Shown here: piece after piece, positions 57,593 through 64,000 of the stretch
Numbering within the stretch: position 1 is the stretch's first letter
Layout of the letters: each line of letters begins with the position of its first letter
Assembly (NCBI RefSeq): GCF_004331465.1
Contig: NZ_SJKB01000016.1
Coordinates: forward strand, 1 to 64,000
Reading direction: 5' to 3'
DNA length: 64,000 nucleotides
Source: Kribbella pittospori
Lineage (GTDB): Bacteria; Actinomycetota; Actinomycetes; Propionibacteriales; Kribbellaceae
Notes under the pieces: generated by a model
What the model was told of the DNA's origin: nothing
The model's database searches: none
What the model saw: only the letters and a program-made list of their open reading frames with translations
Made by a program: the position numbers and the translations under genes

Positions 57593-60500
57593 TCACGCAA
57601 CCACGGAAGCGGCCTGGAAGACCTCTGTGGGCATGGGATGGGTTAGGTGCCACGTGATGGCGATGGGCCGCTCGCCGGTGTGGGTTGTGTATGTGGCCGG
57701 GCCGAGGAAGAGGTAGGGGTCTGTGGCTCCGTCGGTGCGTTTGTGTTGCCGGGCGAAGATGAAGATGTCACTGCCACGCTCGCGGTGATTCAGGTAGCGC
57801 TGTCCGGTGGGTGAGTCGATCGCGGTGTTGCTCTGCGACTCCCAGTGGAACAGCGTCGGGCTGATCGCATAGTCCTGATACATCGTCGTGGGGGAGTAGT
57901 CCGCCTCGGACTTGGTCAGAGTGACGAGGAACGCGTCGAGATTTCGCTCGTGTGAGAACAGCACCCCAGACTGGAACGTACTCGGCTTGCGCTGCAGGTT
58001 GGCGTAATCGAGCGCGGCCAAGATTTCCTCCCGCTGGTACCGCGCATGCACGCGGAGGGGCAGGTGGCCGAGCCGACCGCTGAGCTGGAAGGCCCGATGC
58101 CGCGCGTGATCCATCGCGAAGTCGGTGATCTCCAGCAACTCGTCGCGCAGGGCAGGCTCTTGGCGCAGCGCATCGATGCCTTCCGCGTACGACGCGAATC
58201 CGCCGCCGTCGGGCCAGAGCGAGAAGAACAACATCCGGGCGAACGCACGGTGGGCTGGGTCCAGTTCGTCGTACGCCGGTCCGTCGTCCTGCAAGAGTCG
58301 TCGGTAGACACGGGCTCGGTCCGGGTCGTCGACATGGGCGAGTGCGCGTACGCGTCGGAGAAGAGCTTTCTCACGACTCGATCCGGAGCGTGTCTGGAGT
58401 CCGGCGTCGCGGCGCAGACTGGTCCAGCTACGGCCGGGGCGCAGTACGTCGCTGAGCTCCGTACCGGACTCCTGGAGGAACGTCGGCAAGGTCTGGTCGC
58501 CCTGCGCACGGAGCTCTTTGACCATATCCTGCCAGCGGCCGGCAATCTGGCTGCGAAGGTTGGACAGGACTACCTCTTGCGCGACCTTGTCGAGCACGAT
58601 CTGGCAGCCGGACGGCAGAAACGGGAACCCCTGCTCAACCTGGCGTTCGAGGCCTTTCCGCGTCTCGCCAGTCAGTGCGCGGAAGCGCAGGTCGAAGCGG
58701 AACTCCTTGCGTTGGTGTCCGACAAAATCGAGAGCCGTGAGCACCGGCTTGCCTTCGGATTGGCGAAGACCTCGGCCGAGTTGTTGGAGGAAGACGGTTG
58801 GGCTTTCGGTCGGGCGCAGGAAGAGGACGGTGTTGACCTCCGGGAGATCGAGGCCCTCGTTGAAGAGGTCCGCGGCGAAGAGCGCATTGACGCGGAGGTC
58901 CTTGAGGTCTCGCAGCGCCTGATCCCGTTCGGCGGTCAGGGTCTGGCCAGACACGGCGCGTGCGGGGATGCCCGCCTTGCTGAAGACATCCGCCATGTAC
59001 TCGGCATGAGCGACCGAAACGCAGAAGCCGAGCGCTCTCATGGTGCGTAGGTCTGTGAGCTTGTCGCGCACCTGGCCTAGGACGATGGCCGCGCGTCTGT
59101 CGTTGCCCGTGTACAGCTTCTCGAGTTGCTGCTCGTCGTACCTGCCACGTTTCCACTGCAGGTCGGCAAGGCTCGTGTTGTCGGAGATCCCGAAGTAGTG
59201 GAACGGGCACAGCAGATCTGCAGATAGCGCGTCCCAGAGGCGAAGCTCGACCGCCGTTCGTCCGCCGAAGTACGTCAGCAAGTTGAAGCCGTCGGTGCGT
59301 TCAGGCGTCGCTGTCAGCCCGAGTAGTTCACGAGGCTGAAGATGATCTAGTAGTCGGCGATACGTGGGTGCGGCCGCGTGATGGAACTCGTCCACCACGA
59401 CGATGTCAAAAGTGTCCGCGGGCATCGTCGTGACGTCGTACGAGGTGAGCGCCTGAACCGAGGCAAAGACGTGTCGCCACCGCTCGGGCCGCGCTCCCGA
59501 GAAGTACTCCTCGCCGAAGGTGGCATCGGCAAGGACCTCGCGGTACGTGCGGAGTGATTGTTGCAGGATCTCTCGCCGGTGTGCGACGAAGAGGAGCGAC
59601 GGAGCCGGCTCGCCGCGTCGAACGGCAGCGTCGCGAAGACGGCGGTAGTCGAGCGCCGCGATCACCGTCTTACCTGTGCCGGTTGCCGCGACGACCAGGT
59701 TGCGATGGCGGTCGTGAACCTCGCGTTCGACCTCGATCTCTTCGAGCATCTCGGCTTGGTACGGCCGCGGTCGTACCTCGAGGCCGGCGAGCGAGATGGT
59801 GACTCGGTCTGAGGACTTGCGATTGCCTGCCTCGGCCAGCGCATCGTCGAGGCGATCACGGTCGCGCTCTGGCTGGTAGGACTCGAACGTCGAATCGTTC
59901 CAGTAGGTATCGAAGGTCGCGCCGAACTTATTCAGCAGACCCGGTGTCGCAATCCGCGAGAGACGGACATTCCACTCGACGCCATCGAGCAGAGCCGCTC
60001 GCGAGAGGTTGGAAGACCCCACGTACGCCGTGTCGAACAGGGTGTTGCGGCGGAACAGCCATGCCTTGGCATGCAGCCGAGTGCGAAGTACGTCGTACTG
60101 GATCTTGACCTCGGCACCGAACTCGTTGACGAGTCGGTCAAGCGCAGTGCGATCCGTTGCCCCAAGATAGGTGGTGGTGATGACGCGAAACGGCGCGCCG
60201 CGGAGCCGGAGACGTTGGAGCTCCGGCTCGAGCAGGCGAAGGCCGTACCACTTCACGAACGCGCAGATCAGATCCACCTCGTCCGAGGTATCGATCTCGG
60301 CTCGCAACTCCGGGCCCAGCGAGGGCTCACCGTGTGCGTTGGTGAGCAGGGCGGCATCGGAGAGCGGAGTGCTCGGCCGCGCCTCGCTATAGGTAGTGGC
60401 ACCAGGCCGCACCGGCGGATGCAGAGCATGCAGTTGCCGAAGCTGCCCATCGGGTAGCTCCTCGCCATCCACGGCAAGGCGCTGCAACAAGTCGTTGACC

Positions 60501-60691
60501 AGTGCAACACGCTTCTCCTCGTCGCGAGTGTTCCCAAGCGCCCGCAGTACGGCGTCCCGCACATGCCGAGCCAGCACCTCCGGCTGATCCGCCACATCAA
60601 CATCGTGCAGCCTCGCGACCAGCCCATCCCCCTGCCCAATCGCCGCAAGCAGCCCATTAGTTACCAGCGCGTCATAGATCCCTGGCTCCAT
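57593..60691 (-). CDS. PLD-nuclease/superfamily 2 helicase with DUF3427 domain
   Basis: A 1032-aa protein from the ATG at 60691; the frame runs further upstream without coding character. Order: N-terminal helical part (1-120), PLD phosphodiesterase domain with HAK at 207-209 and GSSNLS at 225-230, then the helicase motor: Walker A ATGTGKT (336-342), DEFHH box (434-438), TATPERTDG (460-468), and QLGRGLRQ in lobe 2. The C-terminal DUF3427 region covers about 720-1032. This domain order is well known in bacteria and is thought to cut foreign nucleic acid in an ATP-driven way; many copies sit in defence islands. It stands alone here beside a gene remnant, which fits a mobile defence gene. Confidence 0.9.
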   Translation of the reverse strand: MEPGIYDALVTNGLLAAIGQGDGLVARLHDVDVADQPEVLARHVRDAVLRALGNTRDEEKRVALVNDLLQRLAVDGEELPDGQLRQLHALHPPVRPGATTYSEARPSTPLSDAALLTNAHGEPSLGPELRAEIDTSDEVDLICAFVKWYGLRLLEPELQRLRLRGAPFRVITTTYLGATDRTALDRLVNEFGAEVKIQYDVLRTRLHAKAWLFRRNTLFDTAYVGSSNLSRAALLDGVEWNVRLSRIATPGLLNKFGATFDTYWNDSTFESYQPERDRDRLDDALAEAGNRKSSDRVTISLAGLEVRPRPYQAEMLEEIEVEREVHDRHRNLVVAATGTGKTVIAALDYRRLRDAAVRRGEPAPSLLFVAHRREILQQSLRTYREVLADATFGEEYFSGARPERWRHVFASVQALTSYDVTTMPADTFDIVVVDEFHHAAAPTYRRLLDHLQPRELLGLTATPERTDGFNLLTYFGGRTAVELRLWDALSADLLCPFHYFGISDNTSLADLQWKRGRYDEQQLEKLYTGNDRRAAIVLGQVRDKLTDLRTMRALGFCVSVAHAEYMADVFSKAGIPARAVSGQTLTAERDQALRDLKDLRVNALFAADLFNEGLDLPEVNTVLFLRPTESPTVFLQQLGRGLRQSEGKPVLTALDFVGHQRKEFRFDLRFRALTGETRKGLERQVEQGFPFLPSGCQIVLDKVAQEVVLSNLRSQIAGRWQDMVKELRAQGDQTLPTFLQESGTELSDVLRPGRSWTSLRRDAGLQTRSGSSREKALLRRVRALAHVDDPDRARVYRRLLQDDGPAYDELDPAHRAFARMLFFSLWPDGGGFASYAEGIDALRQEPALRDELLEITDFAMDHARHRAFQLSGRLGHLPLRVHARYQREEILAALDYANLQRKPSTFQSGVLFSHERNLDAFLVTLTKSEADYSPTTMYQDYAISPTLFHWESQSNTAIDSPTGQRYLNHRERGSDIFIFARQHKRTDGATDPYLFLGPATYTTHTGERPIAITWHLTHPMPTEVFQAASVVA

Positions 60692-60717
60692 CGCCCTATC
60701 ACCCCTCCGAGAGGAGC

Positions 60718-60974
60718 TTGCCAGACGACTACGACATTCCACCGCCGAACGAGCGTGTCCCACCTCCGAAGGCCCACCGCAGATCGGAGATCCAAGTGCT
60801 TGACCTGTCAACGAGGAGGTCGGGTACCTCGAACTATCCAGCCATGGAGAGGTTGTCAGGGCAGTGGTTGGTGAAGGCAAGGACATCCTGTACGGGCGTC
60901 TGCTCGACCAGATCCGACGCCTCGCGGAGCCGGTCGTGGGTGCGGCCGCGTCCTGCGCGTCCCGGGGCAACTAA
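60718..60974 (+). other. Intergenic region with possible frameshifted coding remnant
   Basis: The 358-bp gap between the helicase start (60691) and the deaminase stop (61050) holds no clear gene. Two plus-strand frames look coding in turn: 60718 onward (TTG start, PDDYDIPPPNERVPPPKAH) and, one frame apart, 60804-60974 (ELSSHGEVVRAVVGEGKD, then RLLDQIRRLAEPVV) ending in TAA. Joined by one frameshift they would give a protein of about 85 residues. This could be a broken gene or chance in GC-rich DNA. Confidence 0.25.
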
Positions 60975-61049
60975 GTAGGTGACCTAGGCTTCGGCATGTA
61001 GCGGGGTCAGTCCGTGCCTGCCGCAGTTACTCGCGAACCTACGCAAGCC

Positions 61050-61499
61050 TTAGCCCAAGACAGCGGCGTTGATCTCCTGGACCTCTTGTGCGAGGTCTGG
61101 GAGCTCGAGAACCTCGACGCCGGCCGCTTCGAGAAGCTCGACCCCTTCGCAGTCCACAAACGTTGATGGTTCTCGCCAGGCCAGGACTACCCGGCGGATA
61201 CCTGCGGCGAGGATGAGCTCCGTGCAGGTCCGCGGACGTGAGGCTCGTTTGCTGCAGGGTTCGAGGCTTGTGTAGATGGTGGCGGTGGAGAGGCGCGGGT
61301 CGTCGTCGGCGACCTTGGTGAGCGCAACTTCCTCGGCGTGGTCGTGTGTGTCGGTCTCGCGGGAGTACCCAGTGGCCAGTACTTCGCCGTCGGCGCTGAC
61401 GATGATGGCGCCTACACAGAACGCGGTCGTGGTCGGTGGGCATGACCGTGAGAGATCGATCGCCTGCTGGAGCCAGTTGCGATCGTCGAGGTTAGGCAT
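61050..61499 (-). CDS. RibD-like cytidine/pyrimidine deaminase
   Basis: A 149-aa zinc deaminase. H54-A-E56 in HDHAEEVAL and the pair C82/C92 in SLEPCSKRASRPRTC form the zinc site, in the RibD/Tad layout. This half of RibD deaminates diaminopyrimidine nucleotides in riboflavin synthesis; CDA-type or guanine-type substrates are alternatives. It overlaps the preceding reductase gene by 8 bp, and the two together equal a split bifunctional RibD. No other riboflavin genes are nearby, so a dedicated pathway for a related nucleotide is possible. Third gene of the minus-strand unit. Confidence 0.87.
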   Translation of the reverse strand: MPNLDDRNWLQQAIDLSRSCPPTTTAFCVGAIIVSADGEVLATGYSRETDTHDHAEEVALTKVADDDPRLSTATIYTSLEPCSKRASRPRTCTELILAAGIRRVVLAWREPSTFVDCEGVELLEAAGVEVLELPDLAQEVQEINAAVLG

Positions 61500-62181
61500 T
61501 TGCCTGCTCCCTCGGGAGATAACGGAGGAGTACGACGTCCCCGATCTGCTTGACCTCGACCAAGCTCATCCGATTGGACGGGCTCTGGGGGAATCGGGCG
61601 TCACCAACGAAGCGCGGCGCACCGCTGTCGCCGACGAAGAACGGGGCGATCACCAGCTGAACCTCGTCCGCGAGACCCGCAGCGAGGAACTGGGTGTGCA
61701 TGGTGCCGCCGCCCTCGACCATCAATCGCTTCACACCGCGTTGGGCGAGATCGTCGAGGACGAATGCGAGATCCACCGCTGCGCCCGCGTCGACAACCGT
61801 GCTTACGCCGCCGACAGCCTCTATCGCCTTGGCGGCGACGGCCGATGGGACGTAGACCACCTTGTCGACGTCGCCGCTAGCGAAGAACTTCGACGCCGGC
61901 TCGAGGTCACCACTGCCGCTGATCGTTACCTTGATCGGGGACTCGGTGAGACCGCCATCGAGACGGTGCTTGCGACGCTCGTCTGAACGGACGAGCAAGC
62001 GGGGATTGTCCCGGCGAATGGTGTTGGCGCCCACCAGGATCGCGTCGACCCCGGCACGGACCTCGTCGACTCGGTCGAAGTCCTCATCGTTCGACAGCAG
62101 GAGTCGCTGGTCTGTGTTGTCGTCAATGTAGCCGTCCACCGATGCCGCGACGGACAGTAGGACAAAGGGACGATCAGGCAC
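61492..62181 (-). CDS. RibD C-terminal-type reductase (DHFR-like)
   Basis: A 229-aa NADPH-dependent reductase from the GTG at 62181, with AAGGAG 8 bp upstream. It shows the RibD_C pattern: PFVLLSVAASVDGYI, DAILVGANTIRRDNPRLLVR, and VKRLMVEGGGTMHTQFLAAGL. These enzymes reduce the ribosyl group of 5-amino-6-ribosylaminouracil phosphate or a similar compound. It lies between the HTH-SLOG regulator (8-bp overlap) and the deaminase (8-bp overlap), so all three are co-translated. Confidence 0.9.
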   Translation of the reverse strand: MPDRPFVLLSVAASVDGYIDDNTDQRLLLSNDEDFDRVDEVRAGVDAILVGANTIRRDNPRLLVRSDERRKHRLDGGLTESPIKVTISGSGDLEPASKFFASGDVDKVVYVPSAVAAKAIEAVGGVSTVVDAGAAVDLAFVLDDLAQRGVKRLMVEGGGTMHTQFLAAGLADEVQLVIAPFFVGDSGAPRFVGDARFPQSPSNRMSLVEVKQIGDVVLLRYLPREQANA

Positions 62182-63115
62182 GTGGTTCTCCTTGGTCGGC
62201 GTGGATGATGGTGTCGAGCATGTCGACGAACTCATCCGTCATCCGCTCGATCTCAATTGTGGTGGCCCCTGGCCCCAGCTGTGCACACTGGTCCAGGGTT
62301 GCAAGAGCGTCCGGAGGCATCCAAGTGCTCAGTGCAGGATTGCGTCGCATGTGTTGAAGGACAGCTTGCGCCGTACCTCCGGTGGCTCCGTAGGGAAGAA
62401 CGCGCTTGCCCACTGCCACGGCCAGGTCAGCCTCGGCGCGAGTGCCTGCGCCGCCGCCGACGATCACGACGTACTCTGCGTCTGCGATTACATTTCGGCG
62501 ACCGAATATCGCCACGGCTCCGCGCAGGCCGGGCGGCTGGTAGTGATCCGCTATGTGAGTCATGACCTCGATACCGACCCCGACCGGGCCGTGATTGACG
62601 CGCAGACGCCTGACCATGACAAGTCTGGCCAATGCGCGCACCGCAGCGTCGATCGCCACATTGTTGACGTGGTCGGGCCGGCTGCCGCAGATGGCGATGC
62701 GGACGCTTGTCATGTCGGAGTCATCGAGTCGACGTCGATCGGTGCGGCCGGTTGAGCCGGCCTCCGACGCAGACATCTCACGCTCGTCGAGTACTGAAGA
62801 CACCAGAGCGTTCGCAGGTGCCAGTCCCATGAGCACTCGAGCGCTGTCAGGCAGCCGAAGTCCTTCGGCGATCCGGGTCAGAACGCCGATGTCGGACACC
62901 TGACCATGACGCGTGCCGCGTACCCAGTTGGAGACATCCGATCGGTCGTGCTCGGTAAGCAGTGCCAGTTGAGTCTGCGTGCAGTCGTCGAACTCGGCTA
63001 GGTAACTTCGGAACAGCGCGCCCATGTCGCGCCGAGCCAGAGCGGTCTGAACGTCGTTCTCTCGCCAGAAGGACGATGGCACGGCGTCCGGATCGAACAC
63101 CTTTCGGCGGGTCAC
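62174..63115 (-). CDS. Helix-turn-helix protein fused to a SLOG-type nucleotide-binding domain
   Basis: A 313-aa fusion. Residues about 28-95 form an XRE-like helix-turn-helix (TQTQLALLTEHDRSDVSNWV). After a linker, residues about 136-285 are a SLOG/LOG Rossmann domain: VRIAICGSRPDHVNN at its start and the GGGAGTRAE motif at 220-228. LOG-type proteins bind nucleotides or cleave the nucleotide-ribose bond; SLOG domains also sense nucleotide signals in defence systems. Here it probably ties sensing of a nucleotide-derived ligand to repression of its own operon and of the divergent radical SAM gene, since two palindromes lie in between. It is the first gene of its operon. Confidence 0.8.
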   Translation of the reverse strand: MTRRKVFDPDAVPSSFWRENDVQTALARRDMGALFRSYLAEFDDCTQTQLALLTEHDRSDVSNWVRGTRHGQVSDIGVLTRIAEGLRLPDSARVLMGLAPANALVSSVLDEREMSASEAGSTGRTDRRRLDDSDMTSVRIAICGSRPDHVNNVAIDAAVRALARLVMVRRLRVNHGPVGVGIEVMTHIADHYQPPGLRGAVAIFGRRNVIADAEYVVIVGGGAGTRAEADLAVAVGKRVLPYGATGGTAQAVLQHMRRNPALSTWMPPDALATLDQCAQLGPGATTIEIERMTDEFVDMLDTIIHADQGEPRA

Positions 63116-63156
63116 TCAACCCTCCCTGTCGCGACCTTCACACACCGAGGGTAGCG

Positions 63157-63189
63157 GGATGATCCCATCCCGTGGACTGGTCCCACGGT
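63157..63189. promoter_or_regulatory. Paired palindromes between HTH-SLOG and radical SAM genes
   Basis: The 152-bp divergent gap contains GGGATGATCCC (63157-63167), perfect around one base. Four bases further on, CCGTGG (63171-63176) pairs with CCACGG (63184-63189) and encloses GGACTGGTCC (63175-63184), itself a perfect 10-bp palindrome. They lie near the HTH-SLOG start (63115), so they are probably its operators and could control both directions. Confidence 0.6.
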
Positions 63190-63267
63190 ATCGGTCGATT
63201 TCGCTCTGTAGCCGCTGCCTCAAGCATGAGTCGTGATCATCCGCGCCGACTCTGGGGAGCAGAACAC

Positions 63268-64000
63268 ATGAGGACCATGAATCCGTCCACTGTGCGGCGG
63301 GAGGGACAGGTGCCGTTGCTCTACGGCGCGCACCCGAGGTCTGGCCTGCCCGTGAGATTGTCGGTGGATCGAACGCTGCGACTGAAGGTAATCGATGCCT
63401 GTGGTATGACCTGCACCTTCTGCCACAACGAAGGCACTCCGGTCGTTGCGGACAATCTTGGCAGGCCGCCCGCTGAGATGACTGGAGCAGGACGATCAGG
63501 TCGGGTTTCCATCTATCTCGGAACGAACGGTGCCAGGTTTCTGCCCGCGACCGTCGTACCGGATGACAGTCTGTTCGAAACGTTGAGGCTCCTGCGTGAC
63601 GCCTTGCGCGTCGACGAGCTGCACCTGACCGGCGGAGAGCCGACATTGCATCCGAAGCTAGCTGAGGTCGTAGCAGTCGGAGCGCGCGCCGGGTACAGGG
63701 TGTGTGCGACGTCTAACGGCGAGAACGGGGCTCGGGCGCTGCCCGCCTGCGGCGAGGCTGGCCTTGAGCGAGTCAACTTTTCGATCTTCGGAACCACTGC
63801 CGCAGAGCTCGCCCAAGTGCAGCATGGAAGGTATGCCAATCCGCAACGCGCGGAGCGGAAGATCCGGGCGTTGCAGGATGCCATCCAGGTGGCCATCGCT
63901 CATGGCATCGCGGCCAGCGCGAATATTGTCGTGCCGAACTCGAACCACGTTCCTCGAGTACACCGGCTTCTGACCGAGTACTCGCCGTCCATTTCAGTCA
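63268..64000 (+). CDS. Radical SAM enzyme, MoaA-like, 3' end beyond window
   Basis: The first 244 residues of an open gene that continues past the right edge. ATG at 63268 with GGGGAG 8 bp upstream. The iron-sulfur motif is C45-x3-C49-x2-C52 (CGMTCTFCHNEG); the SAM-binding GGEP is in LHLTGGEPTLHP and the strand NFSIFGTT follows. The general order fits MoaA/NifB/PqqE-type enzymes that rearrange nucleotides or modify peptides. Divergent transcription from the RibD-like genes and an HTH-SLOG sensor suggests a joint pathway on a GTP- or pyrimidine-derived molecule. The second half, which would tell whether it has SPASM or other C-terminal clusters, is missing. Confidence 0.88.
   Translation, partial: MRTMNPSTVRREGQVPLLYGAHPRSGLPVRLSVDRTLRLKVIDACGMTCTFCHNEGTPVVADNLGRPPAEMTGAGRSGRVSIYLGTNGARFLPATVVPDDSLFETLRLLRDALRVDELHLTGGEPTLHPKLAEVVAVGARAGYRVCATSNGENGARALPACGEAGLERVNFSIFGTTAAELAQVQHGRYANPQRAERKIRALQDAIQVAIAHGIAASANIVVPNSNHVPRVHRLLTEYSPSISV

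Noticed and set aside
57593..60970. Helicase start at 60970
   Set aside because: The first 93 residues are Ser/Arg/Pro-rich with no helicase character; MEPGIYDALVTNGLL from 60691 is a typical start.
60718..60978. A complete 86-aa gene starting with TTG
   Set aside because: Only its first third looks coding and there is no ribosome site; recorded instead as a possible frameshifted remnant.

Overview
The window reads as chromosomal DNA of a high-GC actinomycete. The signs are strong G/C bias at third codon positions, frequent GTG starts, many 4-bp and 8-bp overlapping starts and stops, an AfsR/SARP-type regulator, a DinB/mycothiol-isomerase-type protein, a SCO0854-type RING protein and actinobacterial-style lipoproteins. 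The genus cannot be fixed from sequence alone; a Kribbella- or Nocardioides-like member of the Propionibacteriales is my inference. The window opens inside the 3' end of a 5S rRNA gene, so it starts just downstream of an rRNA operon, and it ends inside a radical SAM gene. Most genes are ordinary accessory metabolism and regulation.

Layout. 1-3660: 5S rRNA end with a terminator, a small helix-hairpin-helix protein, a P-loop kinase, an unknown protein, and an aldo/keto reductase divergent from a TetR regulator. 3750-9367 (minus strand): four overlapping genes, in transcription order 396 aa, 212 aa, 228 aa and a 1038-aa SMC-like ATPase. This looks like a MukBEF/Wadjet-type condensin operon with two small winged-helix-like subunits and no recognisable JetD nuclease. 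It is preceded by a 67-68-bp tandem repeat carrying DnaA-box-like sequences. 9853-20563: SpoU rRNA methyltransferase, GDSL esterase, DinB-like protein, DUF1801 protein, lipoprotein, a SWIM plus SNF2 helicase pair, a quinone oxidoreductase and a diguanylate cyclase. 20683-20880: a 65-aa peptide made almost entirely of eight Asn-Glu-Trp repeats. 20961-25821: an MFS exporter, a hairpin-rich non-coding stretch, a RING/TerD-like protein and an unknown protein.

25943-30054: a DUF559/AbiEi-like protein, then a two-gene redox signalling unit (cNMP-domain histidine kinase plus a receiver/thioredoxin-reductase fusion lacking the redox cysteines). 30098-39810: a FadR-type repressor divergent from an eight-gene catabolic operon (complete oligopeptide-type ABC importer, aldehyde dehydrogenase, SDR, amidase). 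It is followed by a sigma-factor-like gene that seems to have lost its promoter-binding helices. 40687-50121: regulators (GlxA/AraC, AfsR/SARP, LysR), an HD protein, an L,D-transpeptidase lipoprotein, an acetyltransferase, a hydrolase and a second aldo/keto reductase. An array of four 12-bp palindromes lies between LysR and the reductase.

50197-57169: an amino-sugar utilisation operon (ABC importer, NagB-like deaminase, GH4 glycosidase, NagK-type kinase) divergent from a GntR/HutC regulator, with ACCAGT/ACTGGT half-sites between them. 57176-64000: an HD-hydrolase remnant, a PLD-nuclease/helicase/DUF3427 protein of probable defence function, and at the right edge a divergent cluster. That cluster holds an HTH-SLOG sensor, a RibD-like reductase and a RibD-like deaminase on one side and a radical SAM enzyme on the other. 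It may make or sense a modified nucleotide, pterin or flavin-like molecule.

The best candidates for something undescribed are the NEW-repeat peptide, the four-gene SMC operon with its upstream repeats, and the radical SAM/RibD/SLOG cluster. All functions are read from sequence by eye; no database search was run.
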